DNA of 38,330 nucleotides from CAYMST01 sp964393115 (GTDB lineage: Bacteria > Bacteroidota > Bacteroidia > Cytophagales > Cyclobacteriaceae), in contig CAYMST010000013.1 of NCBI GenBank assembly GCA_964393115.1, positions 1 through 38,330 of the forward strand. Direction: 5' to 3'. A program made the translations under genes and the position numbers. Of the stretch, positions 9,832-20,300 are shown piece by piece; within the stretch, counting starts at the first letter, position 1; each line of letters starts with the position of its first letter. The notes beneath the pieces were generated by a model. The model saw nothing but the letters and a program-made list of their open reading frames with translations, made no database searches and had not been told where the DNA came from.

Positions 9832-10617
9832 TCAAAAATCGTCCTCCGTGACGCTACCGGGGACAGCCACCCCTAATCCTCCGTCGACTCGAATATGCTG
9901 GCCTGTCATAAAACCACATTTTTCGCCGCAACTGAACACAATTAGCTCAGCTACCTCTTCTGGTTTTGCTATTCTTTTGAGTAAATGCATGCCTATGCTA
10001 TCTTGATGAATAGCCTCAGGATCTGCTGCTTCAGCCCATGCATTTCTCGCCATTGGAGTATCTACGGTACCAGGACAAACGGACAAGCAACGAATCTTGG
10101 GAGCGAAGTCCACTGCTATGCCTCTGGTTAAACCCAATATCGCGGTCTTTGCAGTAGTGTAATGGATGTTATTAGCGGAACTGAGAAAAGATTGTGCGCT
10201 ACCCACGTTTATCACAACTCCTCCCCCGCTTTTTATCATGTGAGGAATGGTGTATTTGGCCATAAGGTAATAAGACTTGAGATTAACAGACATCACCCGA
10301 TCCCAGTCTTTCTCCTCACAGGTTACGGCGTTCGCATAATGAATAATACCGGCATTGTTAACCAAATAGTGGATACCACCAAAGCGCTCCAAGCCACTGT
10401 CAATCGCCTTCTGAATAAGTTCAGATTTGGTTACGTCAAGCGCCAAGAACAATGCCTTATTTCCTAATCTCTTTTCGGCTTCCTTACCTGCCTTTTCGTC
10501 AAGATCTAAAATAATGACGTTAGCACCTTCTCTAACAAAAATTTCTGCTGTGCTTAAGCCTATTCCTTTCGCACCACCCGTAATAACGGCGGTCTTATTC
10601 TCTAACTCTTTGTACAT
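9832..10617 (-). CDS. SDR-family NAD(P)-dependent oxidoreductase, probable sugar-acid dehydrogenase
   Basis: A 261-aa classical short-chain dehydrogenase. The nucleotide-binding motif T-G-G-A-K-G-I-G is at 13-20, N-N-A-G at 87-90, and the catalytic residues are N112, S140, Y153 and K157 (Y-T-T-A-K). D38 after the second beta strand, in I-I-L-D-L-D, favours NAD over NADP. P-G-T-V-D-T-P and the C-terminal R-V-D-G-G are usual for the family. It begins 9 bases after the mannonate dehydratase gene stops, so the two are probably co-translated and work in one pathway. Reduction of a keto-uronate to mannonate, or oxidation of a liberated sugar or sugar acid, would both fit. The exact substrate cannot be read from sequence. 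Confidence 0.9.
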   Translation of the reverse strand: MYKELENKTAVITGGAKGIGLSTAEIFVREGANVIILDLDEKAGKEAEKRLGNKALFLALDVTKSELIQKAIDSGLERFGGIHYLVNNAGIIHYANAVTCEEKDWDRVMSVNLKSYYLMAKYTIPHMIKSGGGVVINVGSAQSFLSSANNIHYTTAKTAILGLTRGIAVDFAPKIRCLSVCPGTVDTPMARNAWAEAADPEAIHQDSIGMHLLKRIAKPEEVAELIVFSCGEKCGFMTGQHIRVDGGLGVAVPGSVTEDDF

Positions 10618-10626
10618 ATCTCTTTA

Positions 10627-11835
10627 CTACCAATTATACATTGTACCGTCTTCCAACCTGTTAACCGGCAGATATGCTTTTTCATAGGGATGTTTTGCGG
10701 CTAACTCTTCATTAAATTCTACCCCTAAACCTGGAGCATCGGTTAAATATAAGTAACCACTGTCAAAAAAGTACGAATGTGGGAATACTTCTTCTGTTAA
10801 CTCATCATATCCCATGTACTCTTGTATCCCGAAATTATTAATTGCAGTATCAAAATGTAAACAAGCGGCCAATGCAATAGGCGATACGTCAGAGGGACCA
10901 TGACATCCTGTGCGCACATTATACAGCTCTGCTAAATGTGCCACTTTCATCATTGGTGTGATCCCTCCTCCGTGACTGATTGTCATTCTTATATAATCAA
11001 TCAGTTGATTGGTGATGAGCACTTGCGCATCGTGAATGGTATTAAATATCTCCCCTACTGCTAGAGGAGTGACGGTTTTTTCTCTAATTCTCTTAAAACT
11101 TTCTTGATTCTCAGCAGGAACGGTATCTTCCAACCAAAACAGTCTATATGCTTCTAAGTCCTGACCCAATCTAGCGGCTTCTATTGGTGTTAACCTATGA
11201 TGACTGTCATGCAATAAATGTAAATCTTGTCCAAACTCCTTTCTAACCGCTTCAAATACGCTCGGAATAAAATTTAAATATTTGTGGGTCGCCCAAGTTT
11301 CTTCATCAGGCCTGGTCCCTTTTATAGCCGGTTCATAAGATCCGTCTTTACCCACTCCATAGACCTTTTCTAGTCCTGGCACCCCACATTGAACACGTAT
11401 GGCCTCATAACCCTTTTCAACTAATGACGAAACCTTATTTATTGTATCGTCTAAGTTACTACCATTTGCATGGGTATAAGTCAACAATCGATCTCTTGAC
11501 TTTCCACCGAGAAGATTATATACCGGCGTATTGAGCGCTTTTCCTTTTAGATCCCACAACGCCATGTCTATAGCTCCGATTGCCGTCATAGTAACCGGAC
11601 CCTTTCTCCAATAAGCGCCTTTGTAAAAATACTGCCAAATATCCTCTGTCTGAAATATTGACTTTCCAATAAGTAAGGGACAAATATGGTCTTTTAAATA
11701 CGCTGCAACAGCTAACTCCCGACCATTTAAAGTAGCATCACCTAGGCCAACTAAACCGTCTTTTGTAGTAATTTTCAGCGTGACGAAGTTCCTACCAGGT
11801 GAATTGATATATATTTCTGTGCTCTCTATTATCAT
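10627..11835 (-). CDS. manD: D-mannonate dehydratase of the enolase superfamily (ManD/RspA type)
   Basis: The enzyme dehydrates D-mannonate to 2-keto-3-deoxy-D-gluconate, a cytoplasmic step of glucuronate catabolism. Starting at the ATG at 11835 gives 402 aa, matching the family's usual length, and residue numbers then agree with characterised ManD enzymes: R147 and Y159 (base pair), D210, E236 and E262 (Mg2+ ligands), H212 (acid) and H312. The motifs R-N-F-V-T-L-K-I-T-T and Y-W-R-K-G-P-V-T-M near the N-terminus, and C-H-G-P-S-D-V-S-P near the C-terminus, are typical. A TTG 45 bases upstream is in frame but would add residues the family lacks. It is the first gene of the leftward PUL. Some RspA-like homologues have very low activity, but the full set of catalytic residues favours a real dehydratase. 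Confidence 0.92.
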   Translation of the reverse strand: MIIESTEIYINSPGRNFVTLKITTKDGLVGLGDATLNGRELAVAAYLKDHICPLLIGKSIFQTEDIWQYFYKGAYWRKGPVTMTAIGAIDMALWDLKGKALNTPVYNLLGGKSRDRLLTYTHANGSNLDDTINKVSSLVEKGYEAIRVQCGVPGLEKVYGVGKDGSYEPAIKGTRPDEETWATHKYLNFIPSVFEAVRKEFGQDLHLLHDSHHRLTPIEAARLGQDLEAYRLFWLEDTVPAENQESFKRIREKTVTPLAVGEIFNTIHDAQVLITNQLIDYIRMTISHGGGITPMMKVAHLAELYNVRTGCHGPSDVSPIALAACLHFDTAINNFGIQEYMGYDELTEEVFPHSYFFDSGYLYLTDAPGLGVEFNEELAAKHPYEKAYLPVNRLEDGTMYNW

Positions 11836-11969
11836 TTTACGCGTTCCATAAAAGAGACTCAAATGCCTTATTGTGAACAATAAAGCATTGAGTATCTCGA
11901 TTAACTAAAACAATAAACTAACTACGTAACTACAACTAAAATCTTCCAATTTCTTTTCTATTTAGCCAA

Positions 11970-11992
11970 CCTGTCAGCCTTACGCCGACAGG
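11970..11992. promoter_or_regulatory. 23-bp imperfect palindrome upstream of manD
   Basis: The outer arms CCTGTC and GACAGG are perfect, and the inner GC...GC bases continue the symmetry. It is GC-rich inside AT-rich DNA, about 135 bases upstream of the manD start. It could be an operator for the PUL or the hairpin of a small transcript. It could also be a dispersed repeat of the genome. Confidence 0.35.
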
Positions 11993-12474
11993 CGACTCCT
12001 ATAATTGGTATACATATTTTTGGAATGATAACTCAAGGTCAAGTACTCTTGTATGTTCTGTATCTATTCTCATTCTCTTTTGTTGAAAATTCTACCACTA
12101 GTTGTATCTCTATTTCATCACTAGCGATATTACTTTTCACCATATTCAATATGCATGTAATCTTTTCAAATCTATTGATGTAACTTCTTTACATCAGACT
12201 CGTCATTTAATAATCATCTTCTTGAACGATACCTCATCAGTAGGCTTGAAGAAATCATATTTTCTAACGATCTCGAATGCAAGGGTAACGACTTAGTACG
12301 TCAAGACATTATTGAGAGACACTAATTAAATCAACAGCTAAAACATTTTATCAGGACTATTACATTAAACACTGGTATTCTGTTACTTAATAATCTTTCA
12401 AGAGGTTTTTTTTTGGAAAATTTATTATTCGAAAAAAAACTATAAAGTATAAATTAGGAGTCCTTAAAGATGAA

Positions 12475-12501
12475 NNNNNNNNNNNNNNNNNNNNNNNNNN
12501 N
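12475..12501. other. Assembly gap (27 N)
   Basis: A run of N. The sequence before it ends in AAGATGAA and the sequence after it begins with AAGATGAA, so the flanking contigs may overlap and the gap may contain no missing sequence. Confidence 0.95.
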
Positions 12502-12987
12502 AAGATGAAAATATAGAAACTTCGAACACGTATGAACTACGGAAATCAATAATCATAAACATAACAACTAGTTATGTTTTTATCCATTCATGATATAATT
12601 CAACAGAAACCCCCGTCGATTTTTTATTTCGTATCTGTCAAAAAAATAACCTAGCATATTTCCTTACAAAAGAGACATATATCTTCCCGACACTCCGAAA
12701 ATCAGCTATTTCAATACTTCTTTCATAAAAATTAGACTAATATTCTGACTAGAATTCTGTTGGTATAGACTCCTGAGCAAAGCCTCAATTCAATAATTGA
12801 CATATTGAAGAACAAAAGAACCATTGAAGTTCCAGCATAAAATGAATTCTCAACAATTTGTTATACTGATGTTTATAAAATCATCCTGATAATTCCATAT
12901 AATATCCGAATTTATTTTTCCATCGTCAGTAGTATCCTGTTTTTCTCTAAAAATATCTTCACGACATGAATTAGCTTCTCTTTAATG

Positions 12988-13011
12988 TGATGTGAGGGGA
13001 GCGAAACATCA
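12988..13011 (+). promoter_or_regulatory. Small hairpin in the leader of gene A
   Basis: TGATGT and ACATCA pair around a purine-rich loop GAGGGGAGCGAA, 20 bases before the start codon. It could influence translation or mRNA stability of the 1318-aa protein; no T-run follows, so it is not a terminator. Confidence 0.3.
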
Positions 13012-13031
13012 AATAACTAATTTAAAACTTA

Positions 13032-16000
13032 ATGAAAAACGTAATTTTATCGCACATCCTATTTTTAGCGATGTGGCAAATGGGGTCTGCCCAGTGGCTA
13101 AACCTCAATCCAGGCCATGGTGGCCGTGTCCAGGGACTTTCATGTTATAATAAGATCCCAGGAAGAATGTTCGTCGGTAGTGATATGGAAGGTTTTTATG
13201 TCACGAGTGATTATGGTGAGAACTGGAAATACATTGCTCAGAATGCTCCTACTAGTTTGGCCATTTACATCCAACAATCAGGAAACAGGGTGTTGTATGG
13301 AAGTTTCGAAGGGCTTTCTTACACTGACAATATGGGGCAGACGTTTACAGAAGCTTCTGGTGCTATTGACGGTGAACCAATCGGTATCATTGAAGTTGAC
13401 CCTGTTAACGAAAAGAGAATTTACGCAGCTCCTCAGTGGTTGATTCAGTTTACGAGAAGGTTACCAATTTTGGTAGAAGGACCTCAGGTTATTTATGTAT
13501 CAGACGACCGTGGTACCACTTGGACGCAACGAAAGTTTGCTCAGGGAGACGGATACAGGAGAGTAAACAGTATCAACATTCATCCGAATAACCGAAACGA
13601 AATTATTGTCTCTTCAGGAACAGGAATGTACAGATCCACTAACGGTGGTCAGCAATTCACTAAAGTTAATCCTCCTGCCGGAACTGATGGTCCAAACAAC
13701 ACCATTGGAGAGTGTATGGGAGCTGACTTCACTGCCGATGGCAAATGGCTGTACGCCATCTTTCAGAAAAAAGGAAACACTCTAGGGGATAATAAAACTC
13801 CTCAAGCAAGTCACTTGTTTGTGAAATCGTATCCTAACGGACAGTGGAAAGATTTAGGTCTTGCCGGTGAGGATGATTTACTTACGTATTGGCAACCACA
13901 AGTGTGGAAAGGCGGACCTGCGAACGAGCATTATGTATTGACTAGTCAGTTAACTCAAGGTAGAAACGACGGACTTTACGAAGGAAGATTCACTGTGAAT
14001 GGAAATAATGTTTCTGGTGAAATCGTAGAAATTTTTGACTTTAACAAGCAAGGAAGAGGTATCTCTACAGACGCTGGGTGGAATCAATATGTTGTAAATC
14101 AGTCTAGAAACAAAAAATACTGGCCAGCAGAATGGGGTGGTAACTGGAACTCAAGAAGTTTAGGAAATGTAAACTTCAAAAGAGGAGTACTAACCATGTC
14201 TCAGCAGAGCTTCTTTGTTGGAGACGCCTCTAGAGATGATTATTGGGACGTACAGAACTGTACGCACATCAATACCCTCCCTAATGGTAATAAAACATAT
14301 CGTACTAACGGTACACAATCAACATTTACCTATGACATGATGGTGTATAAAAACTACGTGATTATGGGGCAAGCGGATAATGGTATGTTAGAGAGTTTCG
14401 ACTATGGATTCTCTTGGACACAAGCCGGAACACCAAACCATCAGGGGTCACACAGTTATGCGCTATTTGAAGGAAATCCGGCATTAATGATTGCCTGTAA
14501 CTCATTTGGCTGGGGTGGTGGAAACCCCGGGGGTAATGCGCAGCTTCTCTACAAGTGGATTACTACTACTGATGACCAGGCCGATTCTTGGACCACATTT
14601 GTGGACGGCAAAGCTGGAGAACCGACGAGAAAAGGGTTCCCACCAAACAGAGCATGGCAAATGATAGCTGACCCAAGTAAGCCATACAGGCTCTATGCAG
14701 GTACTCAAGCTGGAGTATACGTCTGTGAGGACATTCGTACGCTTGTCGATGATAACCCGAATAATGATCAAGATTTCTATGAAATCTGGGGATTTGGTGA
14801 TGGTAGAAAAAATTCAGAACTACCAGTTAATGATATGGTATTAGACCCAACAAACCCTAATATCATGTATCTCAAGTGCCAGTACGGTAACCTAAAAGGA
14901 ACTAAGCAAGCGAACGGAGATTGGGTATGGGAAAGAAGTACCGGTCCTGATGGACGTACTAATTATTTCAACGCTCAGGGTAATACAGATGGAGGTGTAG
15001 AAGTAACTCAGGTAGGTGGAAACCTTTTGACCTTTACTACTCGTCAGAACCCAGAACTGGGAAATAACCTTAGGCGTCATGACATCATGGTAGCCGTAAA
15101 TGGATCTACTGAGTTCAAGCGTGTGATTTATTGGCAAGATGCTTTAGCGACAATGGGCACGCCAGCATGGTTTATTCCTGAAGTTCATGATCTTGAGATC
15201 GGTGATTTCGCGGTGTATAAAAACAAAATCTATGTACCCTACTCTGTTTGGCAAGTTACACGGAAGGGATTTGGTATGATTGTAGGAACAATCCTTCCAG
15301 ATGGAACCGTTACAAATTTGCAACGATATGGTGCTGATGGATCAGATGCCGAATTAGAGTACTCAGTAGCTCACCGTATTCGAGTATTGACTGATGATAG
15401 AGGTGTTACAAGCTTATTCATGGCTACCAAAGGTGGTGGACTCACTGCTAAGGTGATTGAACAAGGTGATGGTAACCAATCTCCTGCAGTTAGTATTACT
15501 AGTCCTGCTAATGGAGCCACAATTAACTCTGGTGCACAAATTCAAATCAGAGCTAACGCGGTGGACCCAGATGGTAACATCACCAAAGTAGAATTCTTCA
15601 ATGGACCTACAAAACTTGGTCAGGATAATAATAAGCCTTATCAATTTAACTGGAATAACGCTCCTGATGGTTCTCAGACCATAAGAGTGGTTGCTACCGA
15701 TAATAAAGGAGCTAAAGGTGTAGCTATCGTGAATGTAACCGTTGGTCAAGACAATGGTGGCGACGATGGAGATAACGGCGGTGATGATGGTGGAAATGAT
15801 GGAGATAATGGCAGTGGTGACTGCGGCACCAGTCCTGCTGGAAAACCAAATCCACCTTGTAACGTCTGGGCAGAAGCCTTATCTGCTACTAGCGCAAGAG
15901 TTCATTGGGAAGACAATTCTAATAATGAGACTAAATTTGACATTCACAAATTCCTTCAGAATGACAAGTGGAGAGGTGGAGGCATTGCTGATGCTCCAGC

Positions 16001-16988
16001 GAATGCTACTTCGATTGATGTTACCGGACTTGTAAGTGGGGGTAGATACAAGTTCCGAGTGAAAGCAGTAGGCAGCAATGGTGGTTCTGTTTGGACAGAG
16101 TCCGACTTTATCACATTAGGTGGAAACAATACCATAAGCGTAACTGGTGTTAACCTTACTCCAGCCAATGCTACACTTAATGTAAATCAAACCCGTCAGC
16201 TTACGGCAACGGTAGCCCCAAATAATGCTACCAACAAAAATGTGTCGTATTCCTCAAGTAATACAAGCGTGGCCACTGTTAATGCAAGTGGTTTGGTTAC
16301 CGCCAAAGCGCAAGGTACAGCAACCATTACGGTGACAACTGCTGATGGTGGAAAAACAGATCAAACAAACATTACTGTTAATGGGTCTAGTGGCGGCGGA
16401 AATCAAGGAAATGGAGACTGTAGTGCAACTAGCCCTGGTGGTAAGCCAAACCCTCCTTGCAACGTCTGGGCTGAGGCTATTTCAGCAACAAGCGCACGGG
16501 TGAGATGGAAAGACAATTCCAATAACGAAACCAAATTTGACATCCATAAATTCCTACGTGGAGACAAGTGGAGAGGTGGCGGAATACCTGATGCTTCTGC
16601 AAATGCTAACTCTTTATTGGTTACCGGACTAAGCAACGGCGGTAAATATAAATTTAGAGTAAAGGCGGTAGGTAGCAATGGAGGTTCCGTATGGGTAGAG
16701 GCCGATGAAATAGATTTGAGCAGTGCGGCTAGGTTTGGCAACTCTATTTCTTCATCCAATAAGGTACGCAAAGCGCTTATTGCCAGTCCTATCCCAAACA
16801 ACGGTGTCTTCACTCTAGAGGCGTTATCGAATGGCTCAGGTGTAATTGTTGACGCCATGGGAAGAGCAGTGAAAAGTATCAATTACTTAGCCGGTGTTAA
16901 TCGCATCAATATTACTGGAGTAATGCCTGGAATGTATATTCTGATCTCTGACACAAATGATCAGCGAATTCCATTACTTATCAAGTAA
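13032..16988 (+). CDS. Secreted multidomain protein A: BNR/GH74-like propeller, Ig and FN3-like modules, T9SS domain
   Basis: The 1318-aa protein has a Sec signal peptide cleaved after G-S-A (residue 20). Residues about 21-810 form a long beta-propeller region with Asp-box-like motifs (S-D-Y-G-E-N-W at 59-65, S-D-D-R-G-T-T-W at 157-164, S-T-N-G-G near 202, and F-D-Y-G-F-S-W near 457). Together with the opening N-P-G-H-G-G-R-V-Q-G-L this resembles the sortilin/GH74 group. Next come a Big_7-type Ig domain (about 815-905), an Asp/Gly/Asn-rich linker, an FN3-like module (931-1029), a BIG2 domain (about 1035-1117), a second FN3-like module (1130-1230) and a T9SS sorting domain (about 1244-1318) with P-N-N-G-V-F and D-A-M-G-R. 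The propeller may be an extracellular glycan hydrolase or lyase, or a lectin; I could not identify catalytic residues. It faces away from the PUL and is followed by a terminator. Confidence 0.88.
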   Translation: MKNVILSHILFLAMWQMGSAQWLNLNPGHGGRVQGLSCYNKIPGRMFVGSDMEGFYVTSDYGENWKYIAQNAPTSLAIYIQQSGNRVLYGSFEGLSYTDNMGQTFTEASGAIDGEPIGIIEVDPVNEKRIYAAPQWLIQFTRRLPILVEGPQVIYVSDDRGTTWTQRKFAQGDGYRRVNSINIHPNNRNEIIVSSGTGMYRSTNGGQQFTKVNPPAGTDGPNNTIGECMGADFTADGKWLYAIFQKKGNTLGDNKTPQASHLFVKSYPNGQWKDLGLAGEDDLLTYWQPQVWKGGPANEHYVLTSQLTQGRNDGLYEGRFTVNGNNVSGEIVEIFDFNKQGRGISTDAGWNQYVVNQSRNKKYWPAEWGGNWNSRSLGNVNFKRGVLTMSQQSFFVGDASRDDYWDVQNCTHINTLPNGNKTYRTNGTQSTFTYDMMVYKNYVIMGQADNGMLESFDYGFSWTQAGTPNHQGSHSYALFEGNPALMIACNSFGWGGGNPGGNAQLLYKWITTTDDQADSWTTFVDGKAGEPTRKGFPPNRAWQMIADPSKPYRLYAGTQAGVYVCEDIRTLVDDNPNNDQDFYEIWGFGDGRKNSELPVNDMVLDPTNPNIMYLKCQYGNLKGTKQANGDWVWERSTGPDGRTNYFNAQGNTDGGVEVTQVGGNLLTFTTRQNPELGNNLRRHDIMVAVNGSTEFKRVIYWQDALATMGTPAWFIPEVHDLEIGDFAVYKNKIYVPYSVWQVTRKGFGMIVGTILPDGTVTNLQRYGADGSDAELEYSVAHRIRVLTDDRGVTSLFMATKGGGLTAKVIEQGDGNQSPAVSITSPANGATINSGAQIQIRANAVDPDGNITKVEFFNGPTKLGQDNNKPYQFNWNNAPDGSQTIRVVATDNKGAKGVAIVNVTVGQDNGGDDGDNGGDDGGNDGDNGSGDCGTSPAGKPNPPCNVWAEALSATSARVHWEDNSNNETKFDIHKFLQNDKWRGGGIADAPANATSIDVTGLVSGGRYKFRVKAVGSNGGSVWTESDFITLGGNNTISVTGVNLTPANATLNVNQTRQLTATVAPNNATNKNVSYSSSNTSVATVNASGLVTAKAQGTATITVTTADGGKTDQTNITVNGSSGGGNQGNGDCSATSPGGKPNPPCNVWAEAISATSARVRWKDNSNNETKFDIHKFLRGDKWRGGGIPDASANANSLLVTGLSNGGKYKFRVKAVGSNGGSVWVEADEIDLSSAARFGNSISSSNKVRKALIASPIPNNGVFTLEALSNGSGVIVDAMGRAVKSINYLAGVNRINITGVMPGMYILISDTNDQRIPLLIK
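15822..16118 (+). repeat. FN3-like module, copy 1 (protein A)
   Basis: First of seven related ~99-residue modules. It opens with Cys, then G-K-P-N-P-P-C, and continues with W-E-D-N-S-N-N-E-T-K-F-D and Y-K-F-R-V-K-A-V. Its cysteine spacing is one residue shorter than in the other copies. Confidence 0.85.
16419..16719 (+). repeat. FN3-like module, copy 2 (protein A)
   Basis: Very close to copy 1 in protein sequence (G-K-P-N-P-P-C-N-V-W-A-E-A, F-D-I-H-K-F-L, S-N-G-G-S-V-W). This suggests a recent duplication around the intervening BIG2 domain. Confidence 0.85.
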
Positions 16989-17328
16989 GAAAGTAATTAA
17001 ATAAGCTAGTATGTATATGTAATGCGAAATGGGGCAGCACCTTGCTGCTCCTTTTTTTCACTTCTCATATTTAAACTCAAACATCCATTAATAAGACAAT
17101 CCGCATCTTCTGCTGATTGACGATATCTACTCTTCTCAAACTTCATACTCTACGAAGGATAACTATCTATGAATGAGAGTGTCATAACTCATTTATTGAA
17201 TACAGTTAAGATATCATATTGCCTGGCTACACTCAATTCTCCTTGATTCCATCAATGAATATTTCACTCTTGCTTTGGCCCAAAAAGCTGCTATTGTTTA
17301 AGGTCAACAACAAAAACTTAATTGAAAA
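16989..17328. other. Intergenic region between genes A and B
   Basis: It holds the gene A terminator (17031-17058) and then about 270 bases of AT-rich DNA that must contain the gene B leader and probably its promoter. I found no gene or clear promoter motif there. Confidence 0.6.
17031..17058 (+). terminator. Intrinsic terminator of gene A
   Basis: GGGGCAGCA pairs with TGCTGCTCC (one G-U pair) around a three-base loop and is followed at once by seven T residues. Confidence 0.85.
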
Positions 17329-20300
17329 ATGGAATTCATTTTTACGGCCAACTTATGTCCAACCAAATGGCCAATAAAACAACATATCAATAGCGCAATA
17401 ACCACATTTCTGGTTTTTTTCGCAATTACAACAACTAATGCACAAGTTTCTTTTGAACCCACTCAAATAGCCAATAATGCTACTTCATGGTGGGGTAAAT
17501 ATGTCGCAGACGTTAATAAAGACGGACTAATGGATGTCTTTGTGAACAACCAAAGCAATAATGGTGGATGGCTCGGCTGGATCGAATCTAAACCCAACGG
17601 CACCTTCGTACAGCGAATCATCGCACAAACAGGGCCAAATGGCGGTAAATTTTTCGCTGGGGATCTTCATGGGGGCGATTTTGACAATGATGGAGACCAG
17701 GACATCCTTGGTTTTAACGGCAAAGGCGCGGGAGGTAACCAACTCTATTGGTATGAAAACCCAAGTTGGAAGGCACACCCCATTGGCTCCTACCCTGCTT
17801 ATGTCAAGGATGTAGAAGTAACAGATTTCAATAAAGATGGGAAGCTAGATGTAGTCTGTATCACTTTTACAAAAAACACATTCCTCGTATACCGCCAAAA
17901 CAGTAAGGACGATTGGACTACTGTTCAAGAGTTTCAAATCACAAATCTCCACGAAGGAATGGCTGTCGGAGATATAGATGGTGATGGCGATGATGACGTC
18001 GCTACCAACGGATATTGGATCGAAAATCCAGGCGGGGATCTTACCACTCCTTGGACAGTAAGAACCATTAACAATAAATGGTTTAATCAAACGGGAGATT
18101 GGAGTGCAAATGGCACCAAGTGCTTTTGTGTCGATATCAATAATGACGGCAGAGATGAAGTATTCATTTCACACTCCGAAAGGAAGGGATATCCTGTAGC
18201 TTGGTATGGATCTTCCAACCCAAAAAATGGGGGATGGACGGAGCATATAGTGGGACAAGTGGATGCGTGTCACACGCTTCAAGTGTTTGATTTTGACAAT
18301 GATGGCGACTATGATGTGTTTGCCGGCGAAAACAAATCACGCTTTCCAGGAGGAGAAGATCCCGTTTATGTCTTTATCAATAACGGAAATAATAAATCCT
18401 GGACGCCAAACAAAGTTTTCACAGGAGGTATTTACAATGGATTAGTAGCTGATTTTGAAGGAGATGGAGATCTAGACATTTGGAGAACTGAACATCATAA
18501 CACCAAAATTCTTCAATTGATGAAAGGAAAAATTGGCGGTTCTGGCAGTTCCTCCGGTGGGAGCTCTTCAAGTGGATCAAGTAGCAGCTCTTCAGGGGGT
18601 AGCTCCAGTAGTGGTTCAGGGTTTTTGAGTTGGAAAAGGCACCTCATCGGCGACTTTGCAGAAAGGTCGGTTTTTGTAGACGCTGGCGATTTGGATAATG
18701 ATGGTGACAAGGACCTCGTTGCCGGTGATGCCATTTGGATAAACCCTGGCAACCTTTCTGGTAACTGGACCAAGAAAAAAATCGGATCTCCTCTAAATAA
18801 CGCTCTTTTGATTTATGATTTTGATCAGGATAATAAGCTCGATATTATCGGTACTCAAGGGATAGGTTCCAAAGCCAACAACAATTTCGCTTGGGCTAAA
18901 AACACTGGGAACGTCAACTTCAATATCCTTACCAATATCGATGCAGCCGGGTCAGGAGACTTCGTACAAGGACGTGTTATAGCCGATTTTGGTCAAGGAA
19001 AAGAGTTCATTACTTCCTGGCACATCGGGAATGGGTTACCAAGCATAAAAATACCAGCTAACCCGGTATCGACCCAGTGGCCTAAAGGAATATTGAGCTC
19101 GGCCACCCAAAACGAGGACTTAAGTGTAGGGGATATCGATAAAGACGGTGATAATGACCTCTTACTTGGAACAAAATGGCTGGAAAATAAAGGCTCGAGT
19201 TGGGCAGAACATACGATTGGAACTGTCACAGGTGGCGTACCTGACCGAAATGATTTGAAGGATGTAGACGGCGATGGCAAACTAGATGCCATTATCGGAC
19301 TTGAAAATGGTTCTAATATATATTGGTTTAAGAACCCCGCTAACTCCCAGTCTACCTGGACCAGACATATAATTGGCACCTCTGATGGAGGTGGATTTAG
19401 TATGGATGCCGCAGACTTCGATAAGGACGGAGACATAGATGTAGTGGTTGGCGGACATACAGGACCAAGGCCAAAAGTCATCATCTTCGAAAATACAGGA
19501 AAAAACACCAATTGGGATGCACATATTATAGATGAACAACCCAACTCGCAAATCGATCACCATGACGGAACTCAAGCCATGGATATCGATGGTGATGGCG
19601 ATTTAGACATTATATCAATTGGTTGGAAACGCAGAAAAGTATGGGTTTTTGAAAATCTTGGAGACAGTGGAAGTTCATCTGGAGGAAGTAGCTCCGGTTC
19701 TTCCAGTGGTACAAGCAGTTCATCTAGCGGGAGTTCGTCAGGAGGTTCAACCGGCTCATCTTCTGGAAGCAGCTCTGGCGGAAGTGGAGATGGCTGTAAC
19801 ATTAAATCTACTAACGGAAAACCCAATCCTCCTTGTAATGTGGTGGTCTCTTCTAGTTCGGCAACCAGCGCAACGCTGTCATGGACGGATAATTCCAATA
19901 ACGAAACAAAGTTTGCTTTACAGGCATTCCGAACTGGTGATAAATGGCGTGCAGGTGGCATCACTCAGCCTTCGGCTAATGCTACATCCCAAATAGTTAA
20001 CAACCTAGTAGCAGGAGCCTCTTATAAGTTTAGAATCAAATCTACCAATCAAAATGGAGGGTCCATATGGGTAGAAACAGATGTAATTACTTTAGGACAG
20101 GGAGACACCGGGTCTTCAGGCGGGAGTTCGGGAGGAAGCTCCAGCAGCGGTAGTTCATCTAGTGGTGGCTCTTCATCCAGTGGCAGTTCCTCGGGAGGTT
20201 CCGCCTCAGATGGAAACGGGGAGTGCAGCAAAGTTTCTACAAGCGGGAAGCCTAACCCTCCCTGCAACGTACTTGTTACTGCGGATAACTCCACAAGCGT

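Larger units (their letters stand above)
11836..13031. other. AT-rich 1.2-kb divergent intergenic region with an assembly gap
   Basis: This region separates the start of the leftward PUL from the start of the rightward secreted-protein genes, so promoters for both should lie here. I see no convincing gene: a 64-codon frame at 12102-12296 has no domain, signal or family resemblance. It holds a 23-bp imperfect palindrome (11970-11992), a run of N (12475-12501) and a small hairpin just before gene A (12988-13011). I found no exact TAnnTTTG-type promoter with good -33 spacing for either operon. Confidence 0.6.

Noticed and set aside
10627..11880. A longer mannonate dehydratase starting at TTG 11880
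   Set aside because: The added 15 residues are absent from the family; starting at ATG 11835 gives exact agreement with family residue numbering.
12102..12296. A 64-codon open frame in the divergent intergenic region
   Set aside because: No signal, domain, start context or composition supports it; AT-rich DNA gives such frames by chance.
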